A DNA stretch of 35,950 bases from Phycisphaerales bacterium (GTDB taxonomy: Bacteria > Planctomycetota > Phycisphaerae > Phycisphaerales > UBA1924): assembly GCA_016742055.1 (NCBI GenBank), contig JACVCK010000006.1, positions 1 through 35,950 of the forward strand, given 5' to 3'. The notes under the pieces were generated by a model. That model was given only the letters and a program-made list of their open reading frames with translations, had not been told where the DNA came from and searched no databases. Numbering within the stretch: the stretch's first letter is position 1; the number at the start of each line of letters is the position of its first letter. The translations under genes and the position numbers were made by a program. Shown piece after piece: positions 16,661 to 24,551 of this stretch.

Positions 16661-18100
16661 TTACCTCTGGACGTCGAATAATTCCAAGTCGCCGCCGCCC
16701 CGCCGCGGCCTGCGGGCCGGATGCGGGCGTTCGGGACGAGCCGCCGCGGGTCGTTCGAGCGGGTCGGCCCCGACGACCGACGTGAACTCGCCCCCCGCGA
16801 CCCGCGTCGTGATGCGGTCGCCCGCCGCGACCTGCGACGGCGATTGCACGGCGCGCCCATCGGGCGTGAACGTCACCGAGTAGCCCCGCGACAGAACGCT
16901 CGCCGGCCCTACGGCTTCGAGCGATTTGGCGGCGCCCCGCAGCCGCTCTCGGCGCAGGTTCAGCGCCCCCGCCGCGGCGCGGTCCAGGCGCGCGCGCAGC
17001 GCCGGCAGGTCCTGGCGCTGGAGCCGCGCGCGGAGCGCCGCATCGAGGCGCGAGCCCAGATCGGCCAGCGCGATGCGTCGCTCGGCGTACATACGCTCGG
17101 GCCGCCGCTCCGCCAGGCGTTCGGCGAGGCCGGCGACGGCGAGCCGGCGCGCGTGCGTGGCGGCGCGGGAGGCGGCGCGCACGCGCCGATCGAGCGAATC
17201 GATCTGCGCTCCCACCTGCTCGCGGTCCGGCGTGAGGCGCACCGCCGCTTGCGTGGGCGTGGCGCAGCGCTCGTCGGCGGCCAGTTCCGCGATGGTCACG
17301 TCGGTTTCATGCCCGATGGCCGCGACCACGGGCACAGCGCACCGGACGACCGCCTCGGCGATGGCGCGCTCGTTGAACGCGCCGAGGTCTTCGGCGGAGC
17401 CGCCGCCCCGGGTGAGGATGACGGCGTCCACCCCCAGTTCCTCGTGCCTTCGAGAGATCATGTCCAGCGCCGCCACGACGCCCGGCGCCGCGCCCGGGCC
17501 CTGCACCAGAACGTCCACGAACACCACGCCCACGGCCGGGCACCGCCGGAGCATCGTGGAGAGCACGTCCTGCAGCGCCGCGCCCGTGCGCGACGTGAGG
17601 ACGGCCACGCGCCGGGGGAACCAGGGCAGCGGGCGCTTGCGCTCCGGGTCGAAATAGCCCTTGGCGCGGAGTTCCTCCATCAGCGCCCGCAGGCGCTGGT
17701 CGATCGCGCCCGCCCCCACGGGCTCAAGGCGCGTCACGTACAACTGCGTGCGGCCCTGCTGGGGATAGTGCTCCACCGTCCCCGCGACCACAACCTCCTG
17801 ACCATCCTCGGGCGTGAATCGGCACCGTTTCGCGGCGCTGGCGAACATCACGCAGGGGATCGTCGCCTCGTCGTCCGAGAGTTGGAACCACCAGTGCGTG
17901 CGGTCGCGGAAGCCGCTGACCTCGCCCACCACGCGCACCGGACCCGGCACGCCGCGCCGGAGCGCCGAGTCGATCAGCGCCGCCAGGTCGCGGACCCTCA
18001 GCGGTCGCTCGGCGTCCGCGGGCGGCTGGGGCTTGGGCGGTTCGACCCGCGCGGGGTCGAAGGGCAGGCGTCCGGAGGCATTGGGCTTCTTCCTCGTCAC
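16661..18100 (-). CDS. xseA: Exodeoxyribonuclease VII large subunit
   Basis: VRVVGEVSGFRDRTHWWFQLSDDEATIPCVMF (OB fold), KRPLPWFPRRVAVLTSRTGAALQDVL, ILTRGGGSAEDLGAFNERAIAEAV, PVVAAIGHETDVTIAELAADERCATPTQAA. Confidence 0.95.
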   Translation of the reverse strand: MTRKKPNASGRLPFDPARVEPPKPQPPADAERPLRVRDLAALIDSALRRGVPGPVRVVGEVSGFRDRTHWWFQLSDDEATIPCVMFASAAKRCRFTPEDGQEVVVAGTVEHYPQQGRTQLYVTRLEPVGAGAIDQRLRALMEELRAKGYFDPERKRPLPWFPRRVAVLTSRTGAALQDVLSTMLRRCPAVGVVFVDVLVQGPGAAPGVVAALDMISRRHEELGVDAVILTRGGGSAEDLGAFNERAIAEAVVRCAVPVVAAIGHETDVTIAELAADERCATPTQAAVRLTPDREQVGAQIDSLDRRVRAASRAATHARRLAVAGLAERLAERRPERMYAERRIALADLGSRLDAALRARLQRQDLPALRARLDRAAAGALNLRRERLRGAAKSLEAVGPASVLSRGYSVTFTPDGRAVQSPSQVAAGDRITTRVAGGEFTSVVGADPLERPAAARPERPHPARRPRRGGGDLELFDVQR

Positions 18101-18110
18101 CTCGTGCCGA

Positions 18111-19124
18111 TCACCACTGGATGGGGATGCCTTCCTTGCGGTACTTCTCGACGAGCAGTTGCGCCTCGGTGAGCGCCTTTTCGAGGCGGCGCGCCGCGTC
18201 GGTCAGGGCCCGGTACAGGTCGGGGTTGTTGATGAGCAGCCCCGCCGTTCCCTCGCCGTCGTTGATCCGGCCGAGCATCAGGCGCGCGTCGCCGATCGCC
18301 AGCCCGACGTTTTCGCTCAGCGCCGCGAACTCGCGCACCAGAGCCCCCGCGTTGTCGCCCAGCCGCACCGCCTCGTCGTTGACGGTCTTCGCGGTGGCGC
18401 TGAACGTCTCCACGGCTTCGGCCGTCTGGTCCACCAGCGTGGCCGCCTTGCTCACCGCGCGGCGGGCGTCGGCGAGCATCTGCTCGTCGCCCAGCCAGGC
18501 GTCGATCGACGCCGCGGCCCGCTGCACCTGCTCCACCGCCGTCGCGATGTTGGCGCGGACCTCTCCGGATTCGACGGCCGCGGAGTCCTGCGGGGTGAGC
18601 ATGCCCTCGATCCGCTCGCCGACGCGCGTGTAGGTGTCGCTGAGTTTCTGGAACGAGTCGGCGGCCGCTTCAAGCGTGCCCAGCCGCTCGTCCAGGAGGG
18701 AGCCGATCTGGTCCAGAAGCGACGAGGCGCGCCCGCGGATCGTCTCGTTGGGCTGGAAAAAGCCGCCATCGGGCGTCCCGCCGGCGGGGGTGACGAGCGA
18801 GAGCGTGGAGTCGCCGACGAACGAGCGGTCGATCGCGACCTTGACGTCGCGTGGGACCTTCGTGCCCTCGAACAGATGCACGGTGAGCGCCACGCCGTCG
18901 TAGGGGTTCTCGGCGGGGGCGATGCGCTTGATCGTGCCCACTTTCACGCCGTTGAGGGTCACGGGCGAGACGTTGGAGAGGCCCCCTGCGGTGTCGAGCC
19001 GGACCTCCAGCGCATAAGTCCGGCGGGTCTGCACGTCGCCGATGAGAAACAGCGTGATCGCGAGCCCGGCGATGCCGAGGATGGCGGTGAGGCCGATGAG
19101 GAAGTCCCTGATGCGAGGGTTCAA
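18111..19124 (-). CDS. MlaD/MCE-domain protein (lipid transport substrate-binding component)
   Basis: Single N-terminal TM (FLIGLTAILGIAGLAITLFLIG) then YALEVRLDTAGGLSNVSPVTLNGVKVGTIKRI, an MCE domain; helical C-terminus. TTG start overlaps the stop of the ATPase gene. Confidence 0.87.
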   Translation of the reverse strand: MNPRIRDFLIGLTAILGIAGLAITLFLIGDVQTRRTYALEVRLDTAGGLSNVSPVTLNGVKVGTIKRIAPAENPYDGVALTVHLFEGTKVPRDVKVAIDRSFVGDSTLSLVTPAGGTPDGGFFQPNETIRGRASSLLDQIGSLLDERLGTLEAAADSFQKLSDTYTRVGERIEGMLTPQDSAAVESGEVRANIATAVEQVQRAAASIDAWLGDEQMLADARRAVSKAATLVDQTAEAVETFSATAKTVNDEAVRLGDNAGALVREFAALSENVGLAIGDARLMLGRINDGEGTAGLLINNPDLYRALTDAARRLEKALTEAQLLVEKYRKEGIPIQW

Positions 19125-19930
19125 TCGTCGTTCTCCCGCGCGCCCGGCACGGGCGCGACGCGTTCGTCAAGGAGGGGATCGTACCGCCCGCTGAGGAACC
19201 GCATCACGTAGGGGTGCCGGGAGCGTTCCACCTCCGAGAAGGTCCCATCAGCCACGATCTGCCCGTCGTAGAGCACCACGACGCGGTCCGCCACGCGGCG
19301 CGCGCTGAGCAGGTCATGCGTGACCACCACGCCCGAAACGTTCAGCCCCCGCCGAAGTTTGATGATCAGTTCGTTGATCCCGTCCGCTCGGATCGGGTCC
19401 AGGCCCGTAGTGGGCTCGTCGTAAAGGATCAGGTCCGGCTTGAGGATGATCGCGCGGGCCAGAGCAACGCGTTTGCGCTGCCCGCCCGAGAGTTCCGAGG
19501 GCAGTTTGTGCTGCAGGCCGTCCAGGCCCACCGTCCGCAGCGCCTCGGCCACGCGCCCGGCCCGGTCCTCGGGCGAAAGGTCCGTGTGCTCCGCCAGAGG
19601 GAAGCCAACGTTGTCGCCCACGTTCATCGAATCGAACAGCGCCGACATCTGGAACAGAAACCCGATGTGCTTCCGCGGCTCGGACAGCCGCCTCTCCGAG
19701 AGGTTGTCGATCCGCAGCCCTCGGAAGAACACCCGCCCCCGGTCCGGGCGCAGCAGGCCCACGATGTGCTTGAGCAGCACCGACTTGCCCGCCCCCGACG
19801 GGCCCAGCACCACGGTTGTCTCCCCGGCGCGCAGGTCCAGCGAAACCCCCCGCAGCACCACCTGATCGCCGAACGCCTTGTGGACGTCCGCGAACCGCAC
19901 GATCGGATGATCGCGATCGATCGGGGACAT
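19121..19930 (-). CDS. MlaF-type ABC transporter ATP-binding protein
   Basis: VVLGPSGAGKSVLLKHIVGLLRPDRG (Walker A), LSGGQRKRVALARAI signature, LILYDEPTTGLDPI (Walker B), VVTHDL; MlaF-like KHIGFLFQMSALFDSMNVGDNVGFPL. Confidence 0.92.
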   Translation of the reverse strand: MSPIDRDHPIVRFADVHKAFGDQVVLRGVSLDLRAGETTVVLGPSGAGKSVLLKHIVGLLRPDRGRVFFRGLRIDNLSERRLSEPRKHIGFLFQMSALFDSMNVGDNVGFPLAEHTDLSPEDRAGRVAEALRTVGLDGLQHKLPSELSGGQRKRVALARAIILKPDLILYDEPTTGLDPIRADGINELIIKLRRGLNVSGVVVTHDLLSARRVADRVVVLYDGQIVADGTFSEVERSRHPYVMRFLSGRYDPLLDERVAPVPGARENDD

Positions 19931-19992
19931 CCCGTCGTCGAGGGTCGCGCCGGCGGGTTTCAGGTCCGGGGGTGGGTCCGGGGTCACGGCCC

Positions 19993-19998
19993 TATCAT
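19993..19998 (+). promoter_or_regulatory. Candidate -10 element (TATCAT), 7 nt before the NUDIX ATG
   Basis: TATCAT-CGCCACC-ATG(20006). Confidence 0.45.
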
Positions 19999-20005
19999 CG
20001 CCACC

Positions 20006-20545
20006 ATGAGCGACCTGGGCGAGCGGACCACGCTCCATCATGGACGAAGGTTCGACTTTGAGATCGTCACCCACAAGGGCCGGGACGGGCGGACGCTCAC
20101 GCGCGAGGTCGTCCGGCACCCCGGGGCCGTGGTCATCGTGCCCGTCCTGCCCGACGGCCGCCTGATCCTGATCCGCAACTTCCGCATCGCCGTGGGGGAA
20201 TACACCCTCGAGTTTCCCGCGGGCACCCTGGGCCGCGACGAAGACCCGCGCGTGTGTGCCGCCCGCGAACTCATCGAGGAGACCGGCCATCAGGCCGACC
20301 GGCTCGAAGGCCTCGGGTGGTTCTACACGACGCCGGGGCTGACCGACGAGCGCATGCATGCCTTTGTCGCCAACGGACTTACCGAGGTCGGGCAGCAACT
20401 GGAAGAGGACGAGGACATCGAGATTGAGCCGCACGCCCAGCCGGAGGTCCACGCCATGATCCGCAGCGGCGCCCTCCGGGACGGCAAATCCATCGTCGCG
20501 TTCATGCTCGCGTCGGACCGGGGCCTGCTGGGGCCGCCATGGTGA
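20006..20545 (+). CDS. NUDIX hydrolase (ADP-ribose pyrophosphatase-like)
   Basis: Nudix box GTLGRDEDPRVCAARELIEETGH; upstream IRNFRIAVGEYTLEFPAG. Confidence 0.92.
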   Translation: MSDLGERTTLHHGRRFDFEIVTHKGRDGRTLTREVVRHPGAVVIVPVLPDGRLILIRNFRIAVGEYTLEFPAGTLGRDEDPRVCAARELIEETGHQADRLEGLGWFYTTPGLTDERMHAFVANGLTEVGQQLEEDEDIEIEPHAQPEVHAMIRSGALRDGKSIVAFMLASDRGLLGPPW

Positions 20546-21582
20546 GCCGCGGCGGGCCATATCGGGACAGCGGCGGGCGCGGCGCCGACTTCCGGCGGAT
20601 CCTCGGTCGCATTTTCGGGGACGCCGAGAACCCGATGGGCTGGGCGCTCACGGTGGGCCGGGTCGCGGGCATCCGCGTGCGTCTGCACCTGCTGTTCATC
20701 GTGTACGCCACGGCCCAGATCCTCTACTCCATCCCTCGGGACACTCTCGGGGTCGGCTTCACGGCGCTGGCGATGACCTCGTTGTTCGTCATCGTGCTGC
20801 TGCACGAGTTCGGGCACTGCTTCGCCTGCCGCGCTGTCGGCGGCGAGGCCGACGACATCCTCATGTGGCCTCTGGGTGGACTGGCGACCGTGAGCCCGCC
20901 GCACGAGTGGCGGGCTCATCTCATCACCACCCTCGGCGGACCGGCGGTGAACGCCGCCCTGACGCCGGTCTTCGCCGGCCTGCTCATGCTGGCCGGACAG
21001 GGCGATGCGGTCCTGTTCAATCCGTTCCGACCCTCGGTGGCGGTCGGGGCGATGGGATCGTGGTGGCTCGTGGCCCTCTGGTGGCTGCACTACACGAACC
21101 TCCTGATCCTGGGATTCAACATGCTCCTGCCCTTGTTCCCCCTCGACGGCGGGCGGACCCTCCAGGCCGTCCTCTGGAGGCGGATGGGCTACGCCCCGTC
21201 GATGGACGTCGCGGCGACGGTGGGGGTCTTTGGAGCGATCGCTCTGGGCGTGTTCGCGCTCGTGGGCGACCACGTGCTGCTGCTGGGGATCGCGATCTTC
21301 GCGGGGCTGGTCAGTTGGCAGGAGCGCAGGCGTCTGCGGGCGGCGGACGATCTGGGCGAGGTCGGCTTCGAGTCGGTGTACCGGGCGCAGCAGGAAGAAG
21401 CGAGGGAACGGGGCCCGACCCGTTCCCAGCGGAAGCAGGCCGAGCGCGAGCAGCAGGTCCAGGTGGAACTCGACCGCATCCTCGCCAAGATCGCCGCCAG
21501 CGGCATGGGCGCTCTGTCCGCCAAGGAGAAGAAGGCCCTGCGGGACGCCACCGAACGGAAGCGGCGCGGCGGGAGCGGATAA
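20539..21582 (+). CDS. Site-2-protease-like intramembrane metalloprotease (M50)
   Basis: VLLHEFGHCFACRAVGGEADDILMWPLGGLA (HExxH) and FNMLLPLFPLDGGRTLQAVLW (NxxPxxPLDGGR); multiple TM segments. Confidence 0.92.
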   Translation: MVSRGGPYRDSGGRGADFRRILGRIFGDAENPMGWALTVGRVAGIRVRLHLLFIVYATAQILYSIPRDTLGVGFTALAMTSLFVIVLLHEFGHCFACRAVGGEADDILMWPLGGLATVSPPHEWRAHLITTLGGPAVNAALTPVFAGLLMLAGQGDAVLFNPFRPSVAVGAMGSWWLVALWWLHYTNLLILGFNMLLPLFPLDGGRTLQAVLWRRMGYAPSMDVAATVGVFGAIALGVFALVGDHVLLLGIAIFAGLVSWQERRRLRAADDLGEVGFESVYRAQQEEARERGPTRSQRKQAEREQQVQVELDRILAKIAASGMGALSAKEKKALRDATERKRRGGSG

Positions 21583-21697
21583 GCCCGAGCCCCGCGGTGG
21601 TAGGATCGGGCCCCCGGGATTCCCAAGGATGGACGGCGGACGGGCCGCGTGGCCCGGACGGGCAATCGACACGGACGCGGCGGCGCAACGCACCTGC

Positions 21698-22633
21698 ATG
21701 GGCATCTACGACCGTGAATACGCCAGGGCCGGGGCCGGCCCTTCGGGAATGAACCGGCTGCACGGCTGGTCGTTCAACACGTGGCTGATCGCGTCGAACG
21801 TCGCGGTGTTTGTGCTCGCGGTCCTGGCGCCGCCGCTCGGAAACTTCATGTACGAGTGGGGTCATTTCTCCACGGCCAAGGCGTTCTTCATGGTCGTGAC
21901 CCACCCCGACGGCTCGCAGCACATCCAGTTCGGGCTGGAGGTCTGGCGCTTCTTGACGTTCCAGTTCCTGCACGCCAACTGGTTGCACCTGTTCTTCAAC
22001 ATGTTCGCGCTGTGGCTCTTCGGCGAACTGGTCGAGCGCCGGATGGGCTTCAAGCGGTACGCGGCGTTCTACCTGGCCTGCGGCATCGGCGGCGCGCTGA
22101 TGTACCTGGCGCTCAACATGCTCGGCAACGCCGTCGGTTCGCTCCCGGTCGTGCTGCCGGGCGATCCGCGCACGCCGCTGGTCGGCGCGTCGGCGGGCGT
22201 GTTCGGCGTGCTCATGGCCGCGGCGTTCTACGAGCCCCGCGCGCCGATGCAGATCCTGTTCCTTCCGTTCACGATCCAACTGCGGACGCTGGCGTACGGC
22301 TACGTCGCGCTGGCGCTGCTGAACCTGCTCAATCAGGGCAACAACGCCGGGGGCGACGCGGCGCACATCGGCGGCGCGATCGCGGGCTATTTCTTCGTCC
22401 GGCGCCCGCATCACCTGACGGATTTCTTCGACGTGCTGGGCCGATCCGACGGCAAGTCCAAGCGAGCGTCGAAACCGTCCTCTCGCGCCGGAGCCCCGCC
22501 GCGCCGTGCGGCTTCAGCGCCGCCCAGCGAGGAGGTCGACCGCGTGCTGGCGAAGGTCTCGATGGAAGGGCTGCACAGTCTGAGCGAGCGCGAACGCGAA
22601 ATCCTGCGCCGGGCCTCGGAGTCGAGGCGCTAG
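21698..22633 (+). CDS. Rhomboid-family intramembrane serine protease
   Basis: WRFLTFQFLHANWLHLFFNMFALWLFGELVE, GASAGVFGVLMAAAF (GxSxG), AHIGGAIAGYFF. Start MGIYDREYAR; an in-frame ATG also exists at 21629. Confidence 0.9.
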   Translation: MGIYDREYARAGAGPSGMNRLHGWSFNTWLIASNVAVFVLAVLAPPLGNFMYEWGHFSTAKAFFMVVTHPDGSQHIQFGLEVWRFLTFQFLHANWLHLFFNMFALWLFGELVERRMGFKRYAAFYLACGIGGALMYLALNMLGNAVGSLPVVLPGDPRTPLVGASAGVFGVLMAAAFYEPRAPMQILFLPFTIQLRTLAYGYVALALLNLLNQGNNAGGDAAHIGGAIAGYFFVRRPHHLTDFFDVLGRSDGKSKRASKPSSRAGAPPRRAASAPPSEEVDRVLAKVSMEGLHSLSEREREILRRASESRR

Positions 22634-22636
22634 CCG

Positions 22637-23917
22637 GTGAGCGCGCTGCGGTTCGAGATCGTCGCACGGTCGGCGTCGTGCCACGCTCGCGTGGGCCGCG
22701 TGACGACCGCCCACGGAGCGTTCGACACGCCCGCGTTCATGCCCGTGGGCACGCGCGGGACGGTCAAGGGCGTGCTGCCCAACCTCGTCAGCGCAACCGG
22801 GGCGCAGGTCGTGCTCGGCAACACGCTGCACCTGCTCTTGCGCCCCGGACCGGACGTGGTCGCGCGGCTCGGCGGCCTGCACGCCTTCATGGGCTGGCCC
22901 GGGCCGATCCTCACGGACTCCGGTGGCTATCAGGCCTACTCCCTGGCCGACACCAACCGCGTCACCGACGACTCGGTGGTCTTCAAGTCCATCGTGGACG
23001 GCGCCCTCGTCGAACTCACGCCCGAACGCGCCATCGACGTCCAGAACAAACTCGGCGCCGACATCATCATGGCCCTCGACGACTGCCCGCCCAGCGTCGA
23101 TCCCGCGACGATGAACCAGTCGAGGCAGCGGATCGACGCCCAGCGGGCCGCGGCGGACCGGGGCCGCCGTGGCTACGACCACGGTCGGCGACTGGACGTC
23201 GCCAACGAGCGCACGATCCGGTGGCTGGAGCGCTGCAAGAAGGCCCACGCCCGCGAGGGGGAACAATCCCTTTTCGGGATCGTGCAGGGCGGGACCGACC
23301 TCCTGCGCCGGGACTGGTGCCTGGAGCGAGTATGCGCCGTCGACCTGCCCGGCTATGCCATCGGGGGGGTCGCGGTGGGGGAGGGGTTCGACGAGATCGT
23401 CAGGGTCGTGGAGCACGCGGCGCCCCGGCTGCCCGTGGACAAGCCCCGGTACCTCATGGGAGTGGGCTACGAGCGCGACCTGTTGGCCGCCGTCCGGGCC
23501 GGGGTGGACATGTTCGACTGCGTCCTGCCGACCCGGAACGGGCGCAACGCGGTGGCCTTCACCCCCGAAGGGCCCCTGCGCCTCCGGAACGCCCGGTTCG
23601 CTGAAGACCCGGGGCCGATCGACCCTTCCTGCGACTGCTTGGCCTGCCGGCCGGGCGGACACGGCTGGGCGCTGCCGCCGGGGGGCGGGGGGGCGTTCTC
23701 CCGGGCGTACCTGAGGCACCTGTTCATGGCGGAAGAGATGCTGGGGCCGATCCTGGTCAGCATCCACAACCTCCGGCACTTCCAGCGCCTCATGTTGGAC
23801 ATCCGGGCCGCGATCCGGGATGATGCTTGGTCCGCCCTCGCCCGGCGCTGGCCGGTGGCGGCACGTCCGGCTGGTTTGGACTCCGGTCAGTCCGGAGATG
23901 AACGTCCCGAGACATGA
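22637..23917 (+). CDS. tgt: Queuine tRNA-ribosyltransferase
   Basis: FDTPAFMPVGTRGTVKGV, NTLHLLLRPG, LTDSGGYQAYSLA, DIIMALDDCPP, RYLMGVGYERDLLAAVRAGVDMFDCVLPTRNGR, CDCLACRPGG zinc site. Confidence 0.95.
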   Translation: MSALRFEIVARSASCHARVGRVTTAHGAFDTPAFMPVGTRGTVKGVLPNLVSATGAQVVLGNTLHLLLRPGPDVVARLGGLHAFMGWPGPILTDSGGYQAYSLADTNRVTDDSVVFKSIVDGALVELTPERAIDVQNKLGADIIMALDDCPPSVDPATMNQSRQRIDAQRAAADRGRRGYDHGRRLDVANERTIRWLERCKKAHAREGEQSLFGIVQGGTDLLRRDWCLERVCAVDLPGYAIGGVAVGEGFDEIVRVVEHAAPRLPVDKPRYLMGVGYERDLLAAVRAGVDMFDCVLPTRNGRNAVAFTPEGPLRLRNARFAEDPGPIDPSCDCLACRPGGHGWALPPGGGGAFSRAYLRHLFMAEEMLGPILVSIHNLRHFQRLMLDIRAAIRDDAWSALARRWPVAARPAGLDSGQSGDERPET

Positions 23918-24013
23918 AACCGCCGCGGACGCCCTCGGACGAAGGGCGAGCGGCCTGCACGGCGCGGCGGGGCGCCCGGTTTGGCTCCCTCCCGTCACTG
24001 GACCTTGCTCACG

Positions 24014-24499
24014 ATGACACCGACGACTGCCCTCCTCACCCTCGAGTCCACGATTTTCTCCACGCCGATGCTGTATTTGGCGCAGGCCGACGCGGCGCCG
24101 CCGGTGGCGGGCCGTTCAGACGGCGGCGCCGTGACGGGCGAATCTGGCCAACCCCTGGGCGGCGGCGGCGGCTCGGCGCCTCCGCCGACCGGGATGGGCT
24201 TCCAGTTCATGTTCCTCATGGGCGGCCTCCTGCTGTTCATGATCCTCATGCAGGTGTTCGCGGGCCGCAAGGAGAAGAAGCGGCGCGCGGAGATGCTCGG
24301 CTCGCTCCGCCGTCACGACCGTGTGGTGACCATCGGCGGGATCATCGGGCACGTCGCGGAGGTTCGCGACGACGAGGTGGTTCTGAAGGTGGACGAGTCC
24401 ACGAACACGAAGATCCGCGTGACGCGCGCCGCCGTGCAGAGCGTCCTGAAGAAGTCGAGCGCGGAGGAGCGCCCCGTCGCCGAGGCCGCCAAGGCCTGA
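24014..24499 (+). CDS. yajC: Preprotein translocase subunit YajC
   Basis: TM FMFLMGGLLLFMILMQVFAGRKEKKRRAEMLGSLRRHDRVVTIGGIIGHVAEVRDDEVVLKVDESTNTKIRVTRAAVQSV; located between tgt and secDF. Confidence 0.92.
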   Translation: MTPTTALLTLESTIFSTPMLYLAQADAAPPVAGRSDGGAVTGESGQPLGGGGGSAPPPTGMGFQFMFLMGGLLLFMILMQVFAGRKEKKRRAEMLGSLRRHDRVVTIGGIIGHVAEVRDDEVVLKVDESTNTKIRVTRAAVQSVLKKSSAEERPVAEAAKA

Positions 24500-24551
24500 T
24501 CGACGCGCCAAACGCCGTCTCGCCCCCGCTCGCCCCGCCTTGATACCCACT

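Noticed and set aside
23881-23897. Inverted repeat CTCCGG-TCAGT-CCGGAG at the tgt 3' end as a terminator
   Set aside because: Six-bp stem with no following T-tract, and the downstream yajC-secDF order is usually cotranscribed; not enough support.
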